The notes: generated by a model from the letters alone, not told the origin. DNA of 64,000 bases from Piromyces finnis (GCA_002104945.1 MCFH01000001.1:558001-622000), one strand, 5' to 3'; counted from the stretch's first letter, positions 42,901 through 62,647 are shown. A program made the numbers and translations.

Positions 42901-45602
42901 AAAAATACGTAAAGCGTCATTCTCATTTTTATTAATAAACCGCAAAACAATTTCTTCAAATGATATTGAATGAATTTGTGCATAATATTCAGCAGAAAGA
43001 TTATAACGTTGTTGTGAATAATAGTAATCTGCTTGTGAAGTTAAGACTTTATCCTTTTGGGATTCATTCTATTTTATATTTAATAATATAAAATTTATTA
43101 ATAATACGATTTAATATTTTAAATTAAAATTAATACCTATTACAGTGTAATATATTTATTTTTTTTTTTTTTTTTTTTTTTTTTGTTTTGTTTTAAATAC
43201 CTTTGTAAATGATAAAGCAGCATCAAACATCTTTTGCTTCAAATATATTTGCCATACATTTCTATCTTCATCAGTTATTAAAATTTCGTATAAGGAATGT
43301 GTAGTGAAAAGCCAATATGAATCTTTAATAAAATCCATTTTAAGACCAAGTATTTTTTCATCTTGTTCCTAAAAAATTATTTGATATTTGCATTAAGAAT
43401 ATATTATATAATTATATAAAATACAATTTTTTTTTCATATACAAAAAAAAAAAAAAATAAAATATTAAAAAAAAAAAAAAAAAAAAAAGAAGGAAAATGG
43501 TAATATTTACTAATGGTATATCTTCTTCATAAATAATAGAATCATCTAAATTACACATAGCCTTTATTTTTTTCTTATATAGTAATAATGTATGGAATTG
43601 GGTAATGGCAACAGAAAGAGGTATGGACTCTACTGGTTTTGTTACCTTGTTTTCTGCTTTAACATATTCTTCTGGATATCTTATTTATAAATATAAGATA
43701 ATACCATCATATCAATTAAATGTTTTCAAATTATTTATAATTATTATTATTATTGTTGTTTTCAAGCTTAACACTTACGACACCAGTCTAGAATTATTAA
43801 TAACGCTTCCACCAGATTTTTGAGAACCAAAAATTAATTCACCAGTATACATTCCTTTACCAGTAGTCCAAACAAATTGTTTTGGAATACTAGGCCAACC
43901 ATTTTCATGAAATTGACTTCTGAAATGACATTCGCTATTTTTATGAAAACTAATTATTTCTTTTTCATCTTTATTTAATTATAAAACAATAAAAATTATT
44001 AGTTTATTAATTATTAAGTTTTGAAAAAACATCAATATTTATATTGAAATAAAAAAAATTTTTAAATTTACTTGGTGTATTATTTTGGAATAATTCAGAA
44101 AACATGCCACCTTCATTATTATCAACATCTGAGGAAATATCACCAATAAATTGATATAATTTAATTGGAGTGGCTACAATTACAACATATTTTCTTGGAT
44201 CAGTCGGGAAAGCTTCAAATCTTAATCCTGTAATAGAAAGCATTTCATCATTAAATGAATATACCTTTTTAATATTTAAATAAAAAAAAAAAAAGAATTT
44301 TTTTTTTTTTGTTACTATATTATTATTTTTATACATGCTTAGATATTCAATAACATTATGTTATATAATTGTTATAATGTTTTTTTTTTTTTTTTTCAAG
44401 TATAAATATGAGTATTGTTGTGGTTTCAATTTCTCCTCAAATATATAATTACCTGTTTAAAGTAACGTTCTTCTCTTTTAAAAAATTCATCTGTTGGTTG
44501 GATTTCCGCTTCAAAAATTTTACCATTATTTGTACCAATAAGTATTAAACCAGTAGAATTATCATTTAATGATGGCTTTCCTCTCCAGGCAATGGATTGA
44601 ATATTAATACCCTAATTTAATTTGAATGAAATAATATTTTAATATTACACCTCAGGAATTATTTTATTTTGATTTTTTTTTTTTTATTTGATTATAAGAT
44701 AGCTCTATTAAACTATTGTGTATTTTGTTTAAACATTGATTTCATTTATATTATGAAACATACTCTAAATTTTGACATTAATTTTGGTTTTTTCCATTTT
44801 TCATATAGATAATATGTATCTTCACTCTCGGTTACAATAATTAAGTGTTTACCCGTTGGATCCAAAAAAATTTTTTTAATTGCATCACCAGTTTTTTTTT
44901 GTATAATTTCAATGTCTATTATTAATATGATTAAATTTCATTGGAATATTTTATTATTAAATAAAATAAAGAAAATTTGAATTTCGAAATTAGACTTTTT
45001 CTTAGAATTTCTTATATTTTAAAAGAAAGAGAAAAAAAAATACCTTCAACTTGATAAATTTCACCTAAATCTATACGAAGTATACGATTTTTATTTATTA
45101 CAACAGCTAGAATATTATTACTAACTTGTAATGCTCCAATTTCACCGGGAAATTGATATTGAACTTTATCTAAAGTAAATATTGGTGCTTCTTCAAGTTT
45201 TAATTCAGTAGGTTTAATCAATGAAGATTCCAACTATTTTTCGAAATTTCAGAAAATTACATATTTAAATTGAATATATGTATGTAGCATTTGGTTTAAT
45301 TATAAATGGAAATGCGTATTAATAATATTAAAAATAGTATAATATATAAAATGAAATCAATTTCGTTATTCTAAATGTACAATTCATTATTTGAAAATTC
45401 GAAAAAATAAATAAACGTATATTTTTATATATGTAATAATAAAATAATTTTGTACCAATGAAGTTGAAGGTTGAGTATTTATATCTAATTTGGATGTTGG
45501 TATATAATCTGGATAATCTTCTACTTCATTTATAATTGGAATTATAGAAATTTCTTCATCAAAATGGTTCATATTGAGTATTAAAATATTATTATATTCC
45601 AA
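39991..45602 (-). CDS. VPS18: Vps18/Pep3, HOPS/CORVET tethering subunit
   Basis: A gene of roughly 17 short exons. The last exon ends DNVKESELIASWEI at 39991. The N-terminal exons (45602 or 45570 start; MNHFDEEISIIPIINEVEDY, then LESSLIKPTELKLEEAPIFT and LQVSNNILAVVINKNRILRI) form the beta-propeller. The middle exons (41700-43340) are the alpha-solenoid of the clathrin-repeat type, with a coiled coil near 42500-42700. The C-terminus has a RING-H2 split over exons: LCRICNKTLLTRQFYIFPCQ with HLFHADCLL (40560-40670), then SECPLCGDTMISSIDIPF (40020-40120). The LLTRQFYIFPC...HADCLL form is diagnostic of Vps18. The protein anchors HOPS and CORVET, which tether vacuolar and endosomal membranes before fusion. 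An insert rich in Asp/Asn lies between the two RING halves. Introns are 60-230 nt and packed with A/T runs. Confidence 0.93.
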
Positions 45603-46721
45603 AAGTGAATTTTATTTTTTATTTTTTTTTTTTTTTAATGAAAATTATATTCTTCAAAACCTTTTCTTTAATTTAAATTTAATAAATGTATATAAAGCCA
45701 GCTATTGTTTATAATGATTTTAAATTAATAATTATGTATTATTTATTAAGGAATTTAAGTTGCAATTAAGAAATTCAAAATATTTCATATATTACTTTTT
45801 TCCTATCCCAATTATTTATAATGTTTTTTTATTGTTGATGCTTATTTTTTTTTGTCTATTTAACATTGTTGATTATTAAAAAAAATCCCCCAAACAATTT
45901 AATATCATTTAAAATAATTATAATTTAAAAGAAAAGTAGATATATATATATATATATAATAAATTAATTATTTAAAATCATATATAATAATAATAAATAT
46001 ATTTTATGTGTTAAACCTTTTTTATATATGCTAGTTTTCTTTGAATTTTTAATTCAAACAAGATACAATTTTAATCTTACAATTCACTTTCTACCAACTG
46101 GTCTTTACTACTATTTTTTTTCCATTCAAGGTTAAAAAAGGGTATGAATTTTAAATTATAGATTAATTTAATAAATATTTATTTTTTTAATTTATTTTTT
46201 ATCCTTATCTAACATGGAAAAAATCCATTTTTTATAAATTTAAAATTTATTATTAATTAAAGTTTAAAAAAAAAGATTATAATTAAAAATTAAAAAAAAA
46301 AAAAATGTTTATTATATTTTTATATATATATATTTAATATGCACAGCAACTATAAAATAAAAACAAAATTATAACATTATAAAAAAGACCTATAGATAAT
46401 TTAAAAAGTTATTATATATAGTGATATATATGTGAAAAAAAGCAAAATATTGAAAATATGATATTAATACTACAATTGTAAAAGGAAAAAAAAAAAGTAT
46501 TTCAATAATATTAAAAAAAAAAAAAATATTTAATAAGAAAAATTCTTCCAAAACATCAAAAAAAAAAAAAAAAAAAAAAAGGATAAAGTAATAATATTAA
46601 AAGCAAAAATAAGAAAATATTTAAATCAGTTTTTTTTTATTTTAATAAATTGAGAAAATACGAACAGAAATAGAAAGTATCGAAAACGAAAAAAGAAAAA
46701 AAAAATTGAAGCTATATAAAA
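45603..46721. promoter_or_regulatory. Divergent intergenic region (Vps18 / ion channel)
   Basis: About 1.1 kb of A/T-rich DNA serving both genes as upstream region; poly-A runs increase toward the channel ATG. Confidence 0.5.
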
Positions 46722-48450
46722 ATGGATAGAAATAATTATGAAGAGTTAGAAGAAACAGAAACATTTATATATGATGAACGTAAAAAAAAAAATCAATGGT
46801 CTATTAAGCAGGCCAAAATCAAGGCCATTGAATTTATTAAAGAAATAGAATCCAAGGGTATTAAAAAGTAATCATTTATTAAAATTGATAATACAAAAAA
46901 ATAAAATAATAATGATACTAAAAAAAAAAAAAAACAATTGTATTATTTAAAATGTGTTGAAAGTTTTAAAAACAATTTTTTTTAATAAGCATCTCTTTCT
47001 TAATTTTCGATATAATTTTTATACAATAATAATTTGATTAATATAGAAATGATGATAAAATGTTTATTACCAAAGAAATAGAAAAACGAATGAAAGCAGA
47101 AAAAAAAGAAGAAGAAAAAAAACATTATTCACCTTTTAGAAAATTTTGTAAAATTGTAGCACATGTAAGAAAAAAAAAATCGTAATAATAATGAAAATTA
47201 AATATTAATATCTATAATGATTATTGTTATTAAGATTAAATTTTTTTTAATTAATAATGTATATTATATAAATAATGTATATTATATACATATATATATG
47301 TGGGTGGGTGGTTACAACAATTTTTATCAATATTTTGATTTTATTTTCTTATAACAGTCATCCTATTTCAATACATTTATTATGCTTATTATTTTAGCTA
47401 ATGTAATTACGATTGCATTGGAAACAGAAGAATTGGCACATAAAGAAATTGGAGCTTCCTCCTCTCCATTTTATCACTATATTGATAATATTTATCTTTC
47501 CATTTATACTTTTGAATTCTTTTTAAAATGGTTTGCAGATAGGGCAGAATACTGGAAAAATGGTTATAATATTTTTGATTTTCTTGTTTTATTAGTATCT
47601 TATGTTACTTGGGTTATCGGTATGATGGGATCTCTTTCAACTAAATTCTCTTTCCTTCGTGTTTTAAGAGGTAAAAAAATAAATAAATATATAATGACAC
47701 TCTATCAGCTTATTAAAATAAATCAATATATAAAATATTAAAATGGGATAAAAAAAAAAAACGGATAATATATAACAAAAAAATAATTTTTATTTTAATT
47801 AAATATATATCTATTATATATCTATTATTTTTTTTTAAAAAAAAAAAAATAAATAAATAATTTTATATCTAAATAGCTTTAAGAGCCCTTCGTTCATTCC
47901 GTTCAATTTCATTTATTCATAACTTACAAGTTATTGTTAATGCTTTGACTCAAACCTTAAAGAATGATATTATTGATGTTATTTTAATGCTTTTACTTAT
48001 TATGTTTGTATTTGCAGTATCAGGAGTTTATTTCTTTGGTCAAGATCCTCATAATACAGACGCTTATAATTCTTGGCATAGCATAGGAAAATCATTTTAT
48101 GTCATTTGGGTTTTAGTTACGGTAAATATCATATTATTCTTTATTTATTTAATAATATTATTATTCTTATAAAATAAAATAGATGTGTTTTCATTATTAA
48201 ATTGTAAAATTACATTTATACAAATATATTATTTGCATTAAATTATATCATTCTAGTCTGATGGTTGGACGGCGTATTCCTATGAAATTGAACAATACGG
48301 TTATAATATGCATCAATTTTTCTTTGTTATTTTCATTTTCATTGGTAATATGATTTTCACTAATATTTTCATTGCTATTATTTGTCAAGTATGAAGTTAT
48401 ATATAATAATTAAAATATTTTATTATTATTCTATTAAATTTTTAAAAATT

Positions 48451-48493
<43 letters not shown>

Positions 48494-49314
48494 ATAATAA
48501 TAATAATAATAATAGTAATAATAGTATAATAATATTAATTATTTATATATATATATATATTCTTATTTAACCACCCTCCTTCTCTCTATTTTATCATTAT
48601 ATCTTTTTTTTCCTCATTAGAATATTGATAATGCTACTAATAAAGATAAAGCTATTCAAAAACATAAATTAATATTATCAAGAAAAGAAAAGCAAGATTT
48701 CTTCTTAAAGAAACAAAGAGAAGATATGGAAAAGTTAATTTCAAAAAAGGTATAATAATATTATTTAAGAATAACAATAATAATAATAATAGTTTTTATT
48801 CATAATGATAACAATAACAATAGATGATAAAAAAGAATTATTAATAATTTATATTTATATATATATTATATAATTATTATTCAATAAAATTATGATTTCC
48901 ATTTTTTTCACATATTTTTTAAATTCTTTTTTTTTTTTTTTATTTTCAAACGATATAAATTTATTTTAAAAAGAAATTTCTTAAAGATGGTGATATGCAA
49001 GAACTTTTACAAAAAGCTGCTGGTAAATTAAGACATGAAGATATGATTCCAATGTCTTATTTGGCTTGTTCATTATTATGGATGGAAACTTATTTAGTAA
49101 CATTAAATTATCATGAAAATACAATGTATAGGTAATGCTTTTTTTTTTTATAGTTGAATGAATAATTTTTTTTTCATTATTATTATATTATATACTTAAT
49201 TCTTTTTTTTTTTTTTTTATAAACAATTATATAATATATAGATCACAACAAGCACACTTTCATATCGCTAATACTCTCTGTGAATTAGTTGATAGACAAA
49301 TAAATGATTCATAA
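46722..49314 (+). CDS. CatSper-like single-domain voltage-gated cation channel
   Basis: Eight exons join in phase: 46722-46867, 47047-47164, 47358-47670, 47877-48121, 48257-48388, 48621-48749, 48974-49131 and 49242-49314, giving 437 residues, the size of a CatSper alpha subunit. After a charged N-terminus come S1 (FIMLIILANVITIAL), S2 (YLSIYTFEFFLKWFA), the CatSper-like linker YWKNGYNIFDFLVLLVSY, and S4 with Arg every third residue (FLRVLRALRALRSFRSI). S5 (IDVILMLLLIMFVFAVSGVY) leads to a pore loop with filter motif VTSDGWT, then S6 (FFFVIFIFIGNMIFTNIFIA). A coiled C-terminus follows. One T-x-D-x-W pore per chain implies a tetramer. CatSper carries calcium into flagellated cells, so a zoospore-flagellum role is inferred. 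A two-pore or NaV-like fragment is the alternative, but the complete start-to-stop gene argues against it. Confidence 0.85.
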
Positions 49315-49943
49315 TAATTTTTTTATTTTTTATAATACTTATATTTATAATTATATTACTATTATTATATATACCTTTTATTACTACTTTTATAAATTTA
49401 AATAATTTATGTAGTATAATACTTTAGAAAATGAAAATTCATATACATTAGATAAGCACATTTCCAATTAAAAATAAAAAAAAAGTAGAAAAACATACAT
49501 TTATTAATTGAAATTTAATTATTTTTTTTATTTATTTTTATTATCTTTATTAAATATAATTTACATGATATTAACGGACTTCTTTTATTATTATTATTAT
49601 TATTATGAAATATTATACATTATTGATAAAAAAAAATACCATCACCATTGTATCATTTATTTATTTTATTAATTGTCAATAAAACACGACAAAAAACAAG
49701 AAATCATTATTATTCATATCTTATAACCCAAATTATATAATTTCATTTATACGAAAGAAATATATACTATTTTTTATTTATTTATTTATTTATTTGAATT
49801 ATTATCCAAAAAAAAAAAAAAAAAAGGGAATTTTTTATTATTGTTATTGTTATTATTTTTGTTGTTGTTTCATTTTTTTTTTTTTCATTTTTTTATTTGT
49901 TTATTTGTTTTCATTTTAATTTTGCTATCGTTCTATCATTATT

Positions 49944-49972
<29 letters not shown>
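49315..49972. other. Intergenic region between convergent genes
   Basis: A/T-rich, with ATTT runs next to the Exo84 stop; nothing else seen. Confidence 0.6.
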
Positions 49973-56079
<6,107 letters not shown>

Positions 56080-57784
56080 ATTATAATTTAATACTATTTC
56101 CTCCTTCCAATTATATATAAAATGTTCTATTAATATTTATGAAATATTTTTAATTAAATTGACAATTTCTTTTTATATATATATATATATTTATATAGTA
56201 AGAAAATTTTCTTGTGAGTATTATTTAACAGTTAACGTTTAAGTTTTTGTTTTTTGGTTTTTGGTTTTTTTTTTTTTTATTTAAAAAAATGTTTTCCTTA
56301 ACTTTTAAACTTTATTTTTAATTTTAATTTATAATACTTGCAGGTTAATTATTTATTATAAATTTTAATCCAATTTAAAATATATTTTTTTAATATATAA
56401 AAATATACTTTTACCAGAAAATTTAAGAAATAAAAATTAAAAAAAAAAAGGTAAAAGTAAAGAATAATGAAATATTACAATATGCAAATAATATGATCTA
56501 GTAAAAATACACAGTTTTTGGAGGGGTTGGTTCTGAAAATAGGAATCCTTGTTAATCTTTGTTAATAGTTTTATTTATTATAAAATAATAAATAAAATTA
56601 TTATTTAAACTTTTTTGAAGTAATTATTTTTAAGCTTTTCCTATTTATAAAAAATAATAATGAATACTAAAATGTACACTTTTCATCATAAAAAAAGAGA
56701 GCGAAAGAGGAGGGGGTTAGTCATTTTAATTAAGAAAAAAAAAAAAAGACCACAATTCAATTCAATTGTATAATAATTGTAGTTATTATCTATTGAAACT
56801 CAAACATCAAGGATCAAATTTTTATTATTAATGGCACTTGTTCCAACTACCCTTATCATACTATTTCTTTAACACCTTCACTGCTTTTAAGTGATGAAAA
56901 TCTTTTTTTTTTTTTAAAAAAATTTAAATATAGTCTTTATTTATATTTATATATTTATTTATTTACAAATAAAAGTTCTATAGGTTTAATGAATTTCTCT
57001 AATAAAAATTAATATAAAAATTGAAATATTTTAAAATATTGGTAAAAACCATTACACCTCCGTAGCCATAAAAGATAACTAACCCTAAAGAAATAATTTA
57101 ATAGTTGTTTTTTGTTTTCTTTTTAAAAGTGTATTTTTTTAAATATATTCACTTTTATATTTATTTATAAAAATAAATTGAATGTTATGATGATATATAT
57201 AAAGAATTATTTTATATGGATTATTTTTTAATCCTTTTTTTTTTTTTTTTCTATCCTCTCTTTAAAGATTTTGATTTTATATTTTTTTTTTATTTTTTAT
57301 TTATTTTTTTTTTTCTACCTTTAAAGAATGAATATGAAAAATATTTTTTTGTTATATTATCATTTTATTATTCATGTTCTTCCTTAACCTCGAACATTGA
57401 TCATTGATGCGTTTGTTTTTAATGATTAATGAATATAATTTTTAAAATGAAAATAAATATTATTATTAAAAATACAATTTTTTACATCATACGATAATAA
57501 CTTTGGATATAAAAAAATATATTACAAAATAATATCTTTAAAAAAAAATCAATTTTTTTCAAAATAAATTATTTTCATTTTGTTTCAAAAAAAAATTAAA
57601 AAATATATAATATATAATAATATATATAACAACTGAATTAATAATACAAAAAAAAATTAAATATTGCTTAATAATAAAATATATGAGATCTGTTATGGCA
57701 TTCTGATTTAGGGTTGAATGAAATTTAATTTCATAAAAAAAACAAGAATTAAAATATTTATAGATATTTAACATTTAAATTTAC
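56080..57784. other. Intergenic region
   Basis: Upstream region of Exo84 and 3' region of the TM-SH3 gene. A/T-rich with T and A runs; a G-rich AGAGGAGGGGG patch is at 56706-56716. No gene seen. Confidence 0.6.
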
Positions 57785-58552
57785 TTAGTTGGTTGGGAGA
57801 GAAGCAAAGCCAGCTTTGTTCCAAACTGGAACAGAAGATAAGAATGAAACACCTCTAGAAGCTCTTCTAGCACGTCTTTCTTGGCATTTCTTTGAGCTAA
57901 CTCTCTTTGGAATAGCAGTGAACTTACCGTTTCTAATTAATTCACTACCAATAACATTTTGTTCAGCACGGCATAAACAGCAAGTTGGGAAAATACCATC
58001 GAATTTAGTAGATAAATTACGACCAAGAGTGTAACCATCATTGAAACATTCCTTAACACAAACTAAATCACCGCGTCTTAAAATAATTTCATCAGAATGC
58101 TTTGGAGTCCAAGAAACCATACATTTGTAAGCTCTGTTTTTAGCTAAAGAATAGTTTTCAGCTTCGCTAGTTTCACTTAAAAGAACTTCCATTTCAACAA
58201 CACATTCATTAGAAGCATTGGCTTCCTTAGCAGTAACAAGACCTGGAATCTTTGGAATTTCTGGTAACTTAAATTTCATATCCTTCTTGTAATTTTTGTA
58301 ACCAACACCAACAATTAAAGCAAAGGCAACACCAGAAATAGCAACACCAGTAAAGCTAGAACCTTCCTTTTCATTTGATTCAGCTGATTCTTGTTCAACT
58401 GGAGCCATTTGACTTTGAATAATAGCTTCTTCTCTTTCATATTCAGCTATACTTTCTGGATTATTTAAGCGTGGTTCTTCATTGTTGTATTGAGCAAGAG
58501 CTGATTTAAGAATAATAGCGACAAATAAAGCAATAATGTAGAAAGATTTCAT
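57785..58552 (-). CDS. Signal peptide / single-pass membrane protein with cytosolic SH3 domain
   Basis: This intronless gene encodes 255 residues and has clearly higher G/C and more biased codons than its neighbours, suggesting high expression. It starts with a signal peptide (MKSFYIIALFVAIILKSALA, likely cleaved before QYNNEE), then an acidic extracellular stretch of about 45 residues, a membrane span at about 68-83 (VAISGVAFALIVGVGY), a Lys-rich stop-transfer region, and an SH3-like domain at about 140-195 (MVSWTPKHSDEIILRRGDLV, GYTLGRNLSTKFDGIFPTCC). The tail is basic (KRVSSKKCQERRARRASRG). The order matches Fus1-type fungal proteins (short ectodomain, one span, cytosolic SH3), which act at the cell surface in polarity and fusion. 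The usual ALYDY strand is replaced by CMVSW, as in the WTP-x4-DEL subtype. Confidence 0.85.
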   Translation of the reverse strand: MKSFYIIALFVAIILKSALAQYNNEEPRLNNPESIAEYEREEAIIQSQMAPVEQESAESNEKEGSSFTGVAISGVAFALIVGVGYKNYKKDMKFKLPEIPKIPGLVTAKEANASNECVVEMEVLLSETSEAENYSLAKNRAYKCMVSWTPKHSDEIILRRGDLVCVKECFNDGYTLGRNLSTKFDGIFPTCCLCRAEQNVIGSELIRNGKFTAIPKRVSSKKCQERRARRASRGVSFLSSVPVWNKAGFASLPTN

Positions 58553-60902
58553 TTTGACGATTTTATTTTATTTAATCTTTTTAAGTATAATATCAACATT
58601 ATTTAAATAAAGAAAATTAATACCTTTTCCTTTTATTTTATATTTTATTGCATATTGATTTGTTTAATGTATTATATTTAATTACCTATAAATAAATATT
58701 ACACTGATAAAAATTATTTTTTATATTTCTGTAAATATTTCCTTTATATTTGTCTTGAATCTAAAATAAATATAGTGTTTACAAAAAATATATATATTAT
58801 TTGTTAATATATTTTTAATTTTTAAATAAAAAATAGTTTTTTTAATATTCATTCATATTTTATTTGTTGAATTAGCATTTTTTTTATAAAGATCAAGTAA
58901 TATTTTGCATATATCTTGTTATGATTATTAATTATAATTTATATATTTATATAGGTATATTTTTACTTTTTGATATTTACTTTTTATATATAAAAAATAT
59001 GACTAGCAAGATTTAATATAGTGGAAATATTTGATAAATCTCTTTATTTTATTATTATTAATTTTTTTTGATTTATTTTGATTTTTCTTGTTTTTTTTTT
59101 TACTTTAAATAAAAAAAATAAAAAGAAAAATTATAGGCGTATGGCTTATGAAAAAATATATATTTTTAAAAAAATAATACTGTAGTCTATTTTATATTAA
59201 ACACCTAAAAAGCTGTTTCATATAATTTTTATTATGTTTTAAACTTTAAAGTTTTTTTTTTTATTTCTTTAAAAGAATAAATTAAATGTGATAATGAAGG
59301 TAAAAATAAAAAAAAAATTTAAAATTTTTTAGTCATTTTATTTATTTTATATATGATTCTAAGTTTTTTTTTATTATTTAATTAAATAGAATAATAATAA
59401 TATATAGTGATATATAGTGTATACAAAATCAATTCTATTATAATAATATATTCCTCAATCGATTTAATTTTATAAAATAAAATAAAAATGTTAATTTGCG
59501 TTTTAAATTAATGTTTTAAAAAAATAGAAAATGATTAAATTAAAAAAAGTAAAATATATATTTATTATATTAAAATAATATATTGATTAATTTATTTTTA
59601 CATATGGATACAATGTAGTAAAAAAAATTTATTTGTTTTCAATTCGTTTTAAAATAAATTGAATTGATTCAATTAATTAATCATATAATAGCAATAAAGT
59701 TGTAATATAGGAATAATACTTAATTTAATAATAAATAAAGTTTATTTTTGATATATCGATGGTTGCGGCTGTTGATTAATAAATGGTACAAATTAATTAT
59801 GGTAAAGAAGTACAAATAAATTTTATTTAATTTAATTATTAATATTAAATTCTAATTAAAAAAAAAAAGATATTAATATATTTCAGTATATATATAAATA
59901 TTTTATCAATTTTTAGTTCATATATTAAAAGATAAAAAAATCAATTAATATATATTTAAATTATATAATTGTAATATAATATTAAAAATAAAATATAATT
60001 AAAAACACAAAAACCCAACGCTTAGATTATAATTATTTAGTATGGGAAGAAAAAAATGGTAAATGTAGGAAATAAGATCGCTTGTATCATGCCTAGTTTC
60101 ATTAAAATACATCTGCTGCTCTATCTTTTCTTAATATTATTACCAATATTGTAAAAATATAATTCCAACTTTTTTAAATTTTATGACTTTTTAATGAAAT
60201 AAATACTCATTTCATTGGTTTAACTATTCTCAATATCATAAACTTTACTACTTATTCATTTCATGTTACTACACCCTTAAAATGATACAAGCATAAATAG
60301 GATAGTATCAAAAAAAAAAAAAAATACCAAATTTAAATAATAATAAAATTTTAAATTATAATAAAAAAAAAAAAGGAAATTTCTAATAAATAGCTACTAT
60401 CAATACCTTTCAATATTTTCCCATATTTATATATATCAAAATTAATATTTTATTAAAAAATGATATTTATAGGAAAATTTAATTAATAAATTAATATAAA
60501 AATTGTTATTTAAAAATGTTGATCATTTTTTATAGTAAAATTTTCACATTCTCATACCACAAAAATAGCAAAAGAAATAAAGGTAGTGAAAGAAATAACA
60601 AAACAATAATAGTCACTTCTTTTTTAAGTATTATTATAAGGATAACAAGTCCTCAAAATAAATATTTTATCAACAAAAGGTACATAGATCACATTAGTAT
60701 TATCCACCTATTTAAAATTTTCAAAACTCTTTCTTTTAAAAAAAAGTTACAATATTAAACTATCAAACTTTAATTATTATGATTTATTCCTGTTATTATT
60801 AATTTATTATTTTTAGAATGTTTTAATATTTAATTAAAAAAATGAGTTAACAGTTTTTAATCTTTTAAAAAAAAAAAGAGGACTACTTTAAAGCACGTTT
60901 TT

Positions 60903-60903
60903 C

Positions 60904-60932
<29 letters not shown>
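60903..60932. repeat. (TTG)n short microsatellite
   Basis: Nine to ten GTT units, unusual here because most microsatellites in the window are pure A/T. Confidence 0.9.
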
Positions 60933-60934
<2 letters not shown>

Positions 60935-62578
60935 TATATTTCTTCTTTATTGTCATTAAAGGTACGTGTATTTTTAATACACTTTAAAGACATATATAAC
61001 AATTATCTATTATTATTTTTTATTAGAGCGGAATAGAAAAATATATAATGTGATATTTTGACATAATTTTAATTCCAATAATATTTGATGATGGATTATT
61101 TGTAGTATAAAAAGATCAAATATAATATTAACCTTAGTCCTATCATATCCACACATCTCATCTTTATTCTTTTTACTTTTTTTTAATCTATATACATATA
61201 ATCTAATGGTGGTGGGGATGGTGGTAATTTTCAGACTATATCCATAAATCATCTAATTTAATTAATAACATTAATGTAATGTATTTAGTAATGTATTTAT
61301 TATGAATTGTATACATTTTTGTGTATCCTAAGAATTAGAAATTTTATTTTGAAAAGAACCATTCACAACCACCCCTGAAATAAATTAAAACCAATAAAAT
61401 TCATGAAATTTCATATAATATAAACTTTAAATTATTGTAACAAGATTTACATTAAAAAAAAACTTTAAATGTGTAACAATATATTTTTACCACCACATTA
61501 CCATAATCATTACCACTTCATTACCATAATTATTACTCTATTACATTACCACTACATCATCATTACTCTATTGCATCGTTACTACATCATTACTATATTC
61601 TATTTTTAATTATTACTACATTACTACTTATTTTTGCACTCGTAACTCATTACACCATTATTATTTTTTATTGTTTTTTTTTATTATGAATATCCCTTTG
61701 ATGTAACATTTCCTTTAGTTTAATTCATCCCATTTAAACAAGGTACAAATTTATTAGAATTTGAGGTTAGACAATCGATTAAAAAATAAATTAACAATAT
61801 TTCATTATTAATTAGTTTTAAGAATACTTTAATACATTTTCTATTTTCTTTTATAATGGAATAAACTGTACAATTTCAAATGGCGTTTTTAACTATAATT
61901 GTAAAAATTACTTTAGGGTAGAAACAATATCTGATTTATAATTTTAAATGATATATAAAAAAAATATAAAATTAATTATGAGTAATTTCAAAAAAAAAAA
62001 AAAATATAAATTAAATAATATTATTATTTACTATTCACTATTTATTAGTTATTAATTGGGAAAAAAAAACTTTTCTTTTTATAGAAAATGAAATTATGTC
62101 ACTGGATATCATGTGTATGCACATACATTAATGTGATTTATATTAAATATATGATAATTATTTAAAGTCAGTTATTATATTCCATATTTACCCATACCCA
62201 CTATTAACAATAATTACTGATGATTAATAATAAAATTCTTTTAATAATATCAATTTTTTCATTTACTTTGTTTTTTTTTTTTATGGTTTATGATTGCATG
62301 ACTTTTAAATATTAATGTTAGCTTTTTCATTTTGTATATTCATTATTTCATTATCAATTATAATTGAAGAATACTTTAGAAAATGGTCGATTTTAAATCT
62401 AAAAATTTAGGAAAACCTTCCTTAATACATAATGTAATATAAATGTAAACATTAGTGATGACAATGTAATTAGGATATTCTTACTTTAAAATTTTACAAT
62501 TCCATCCAATAAAAAATAAAATAAAAAATTTATCCTTTTTTTCAATTGAAGTAGATAGAGGGATAATGAGTAAAAAAC

Positions 62579-62647
62579 TTGAAAAGGGAATATTAGCGAA
62601 TACTATTAAATAGCATATTCTAGTATTCGCTAATACTCCCTTTTCAA
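62579..62647. repeat. Inverted repeat, 27-bp arms, 15-bp loop
   Basis: The arms are 62579-62605 and 62621-62647 and differ at one position only (A at 62590 opposite C). On the minus-strand RNA that position would be a G-U pair, so the stem would be fully paired. The arms contain TATTAGCGAATACTA, less A/T-biased than the surroundings. Confidence 0.9.

Noticed and set aside
43605-43823. 72-codon + strand ORF within the Vps18 region
   Set aside because: It is antisense to Vps18 beta-propeller coding sequence and an intron, with no motif.
60516-60758. 80-codon + strand ORF in the gene-poor region
   Set aside because: No family motif, and its composition equals that of the surrounding non-coding DNA.
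61013-61252. 79-codon minus-strand ORF
   Set aside because: No motif or partner exon; chance open frame in A/T-rich sequence.
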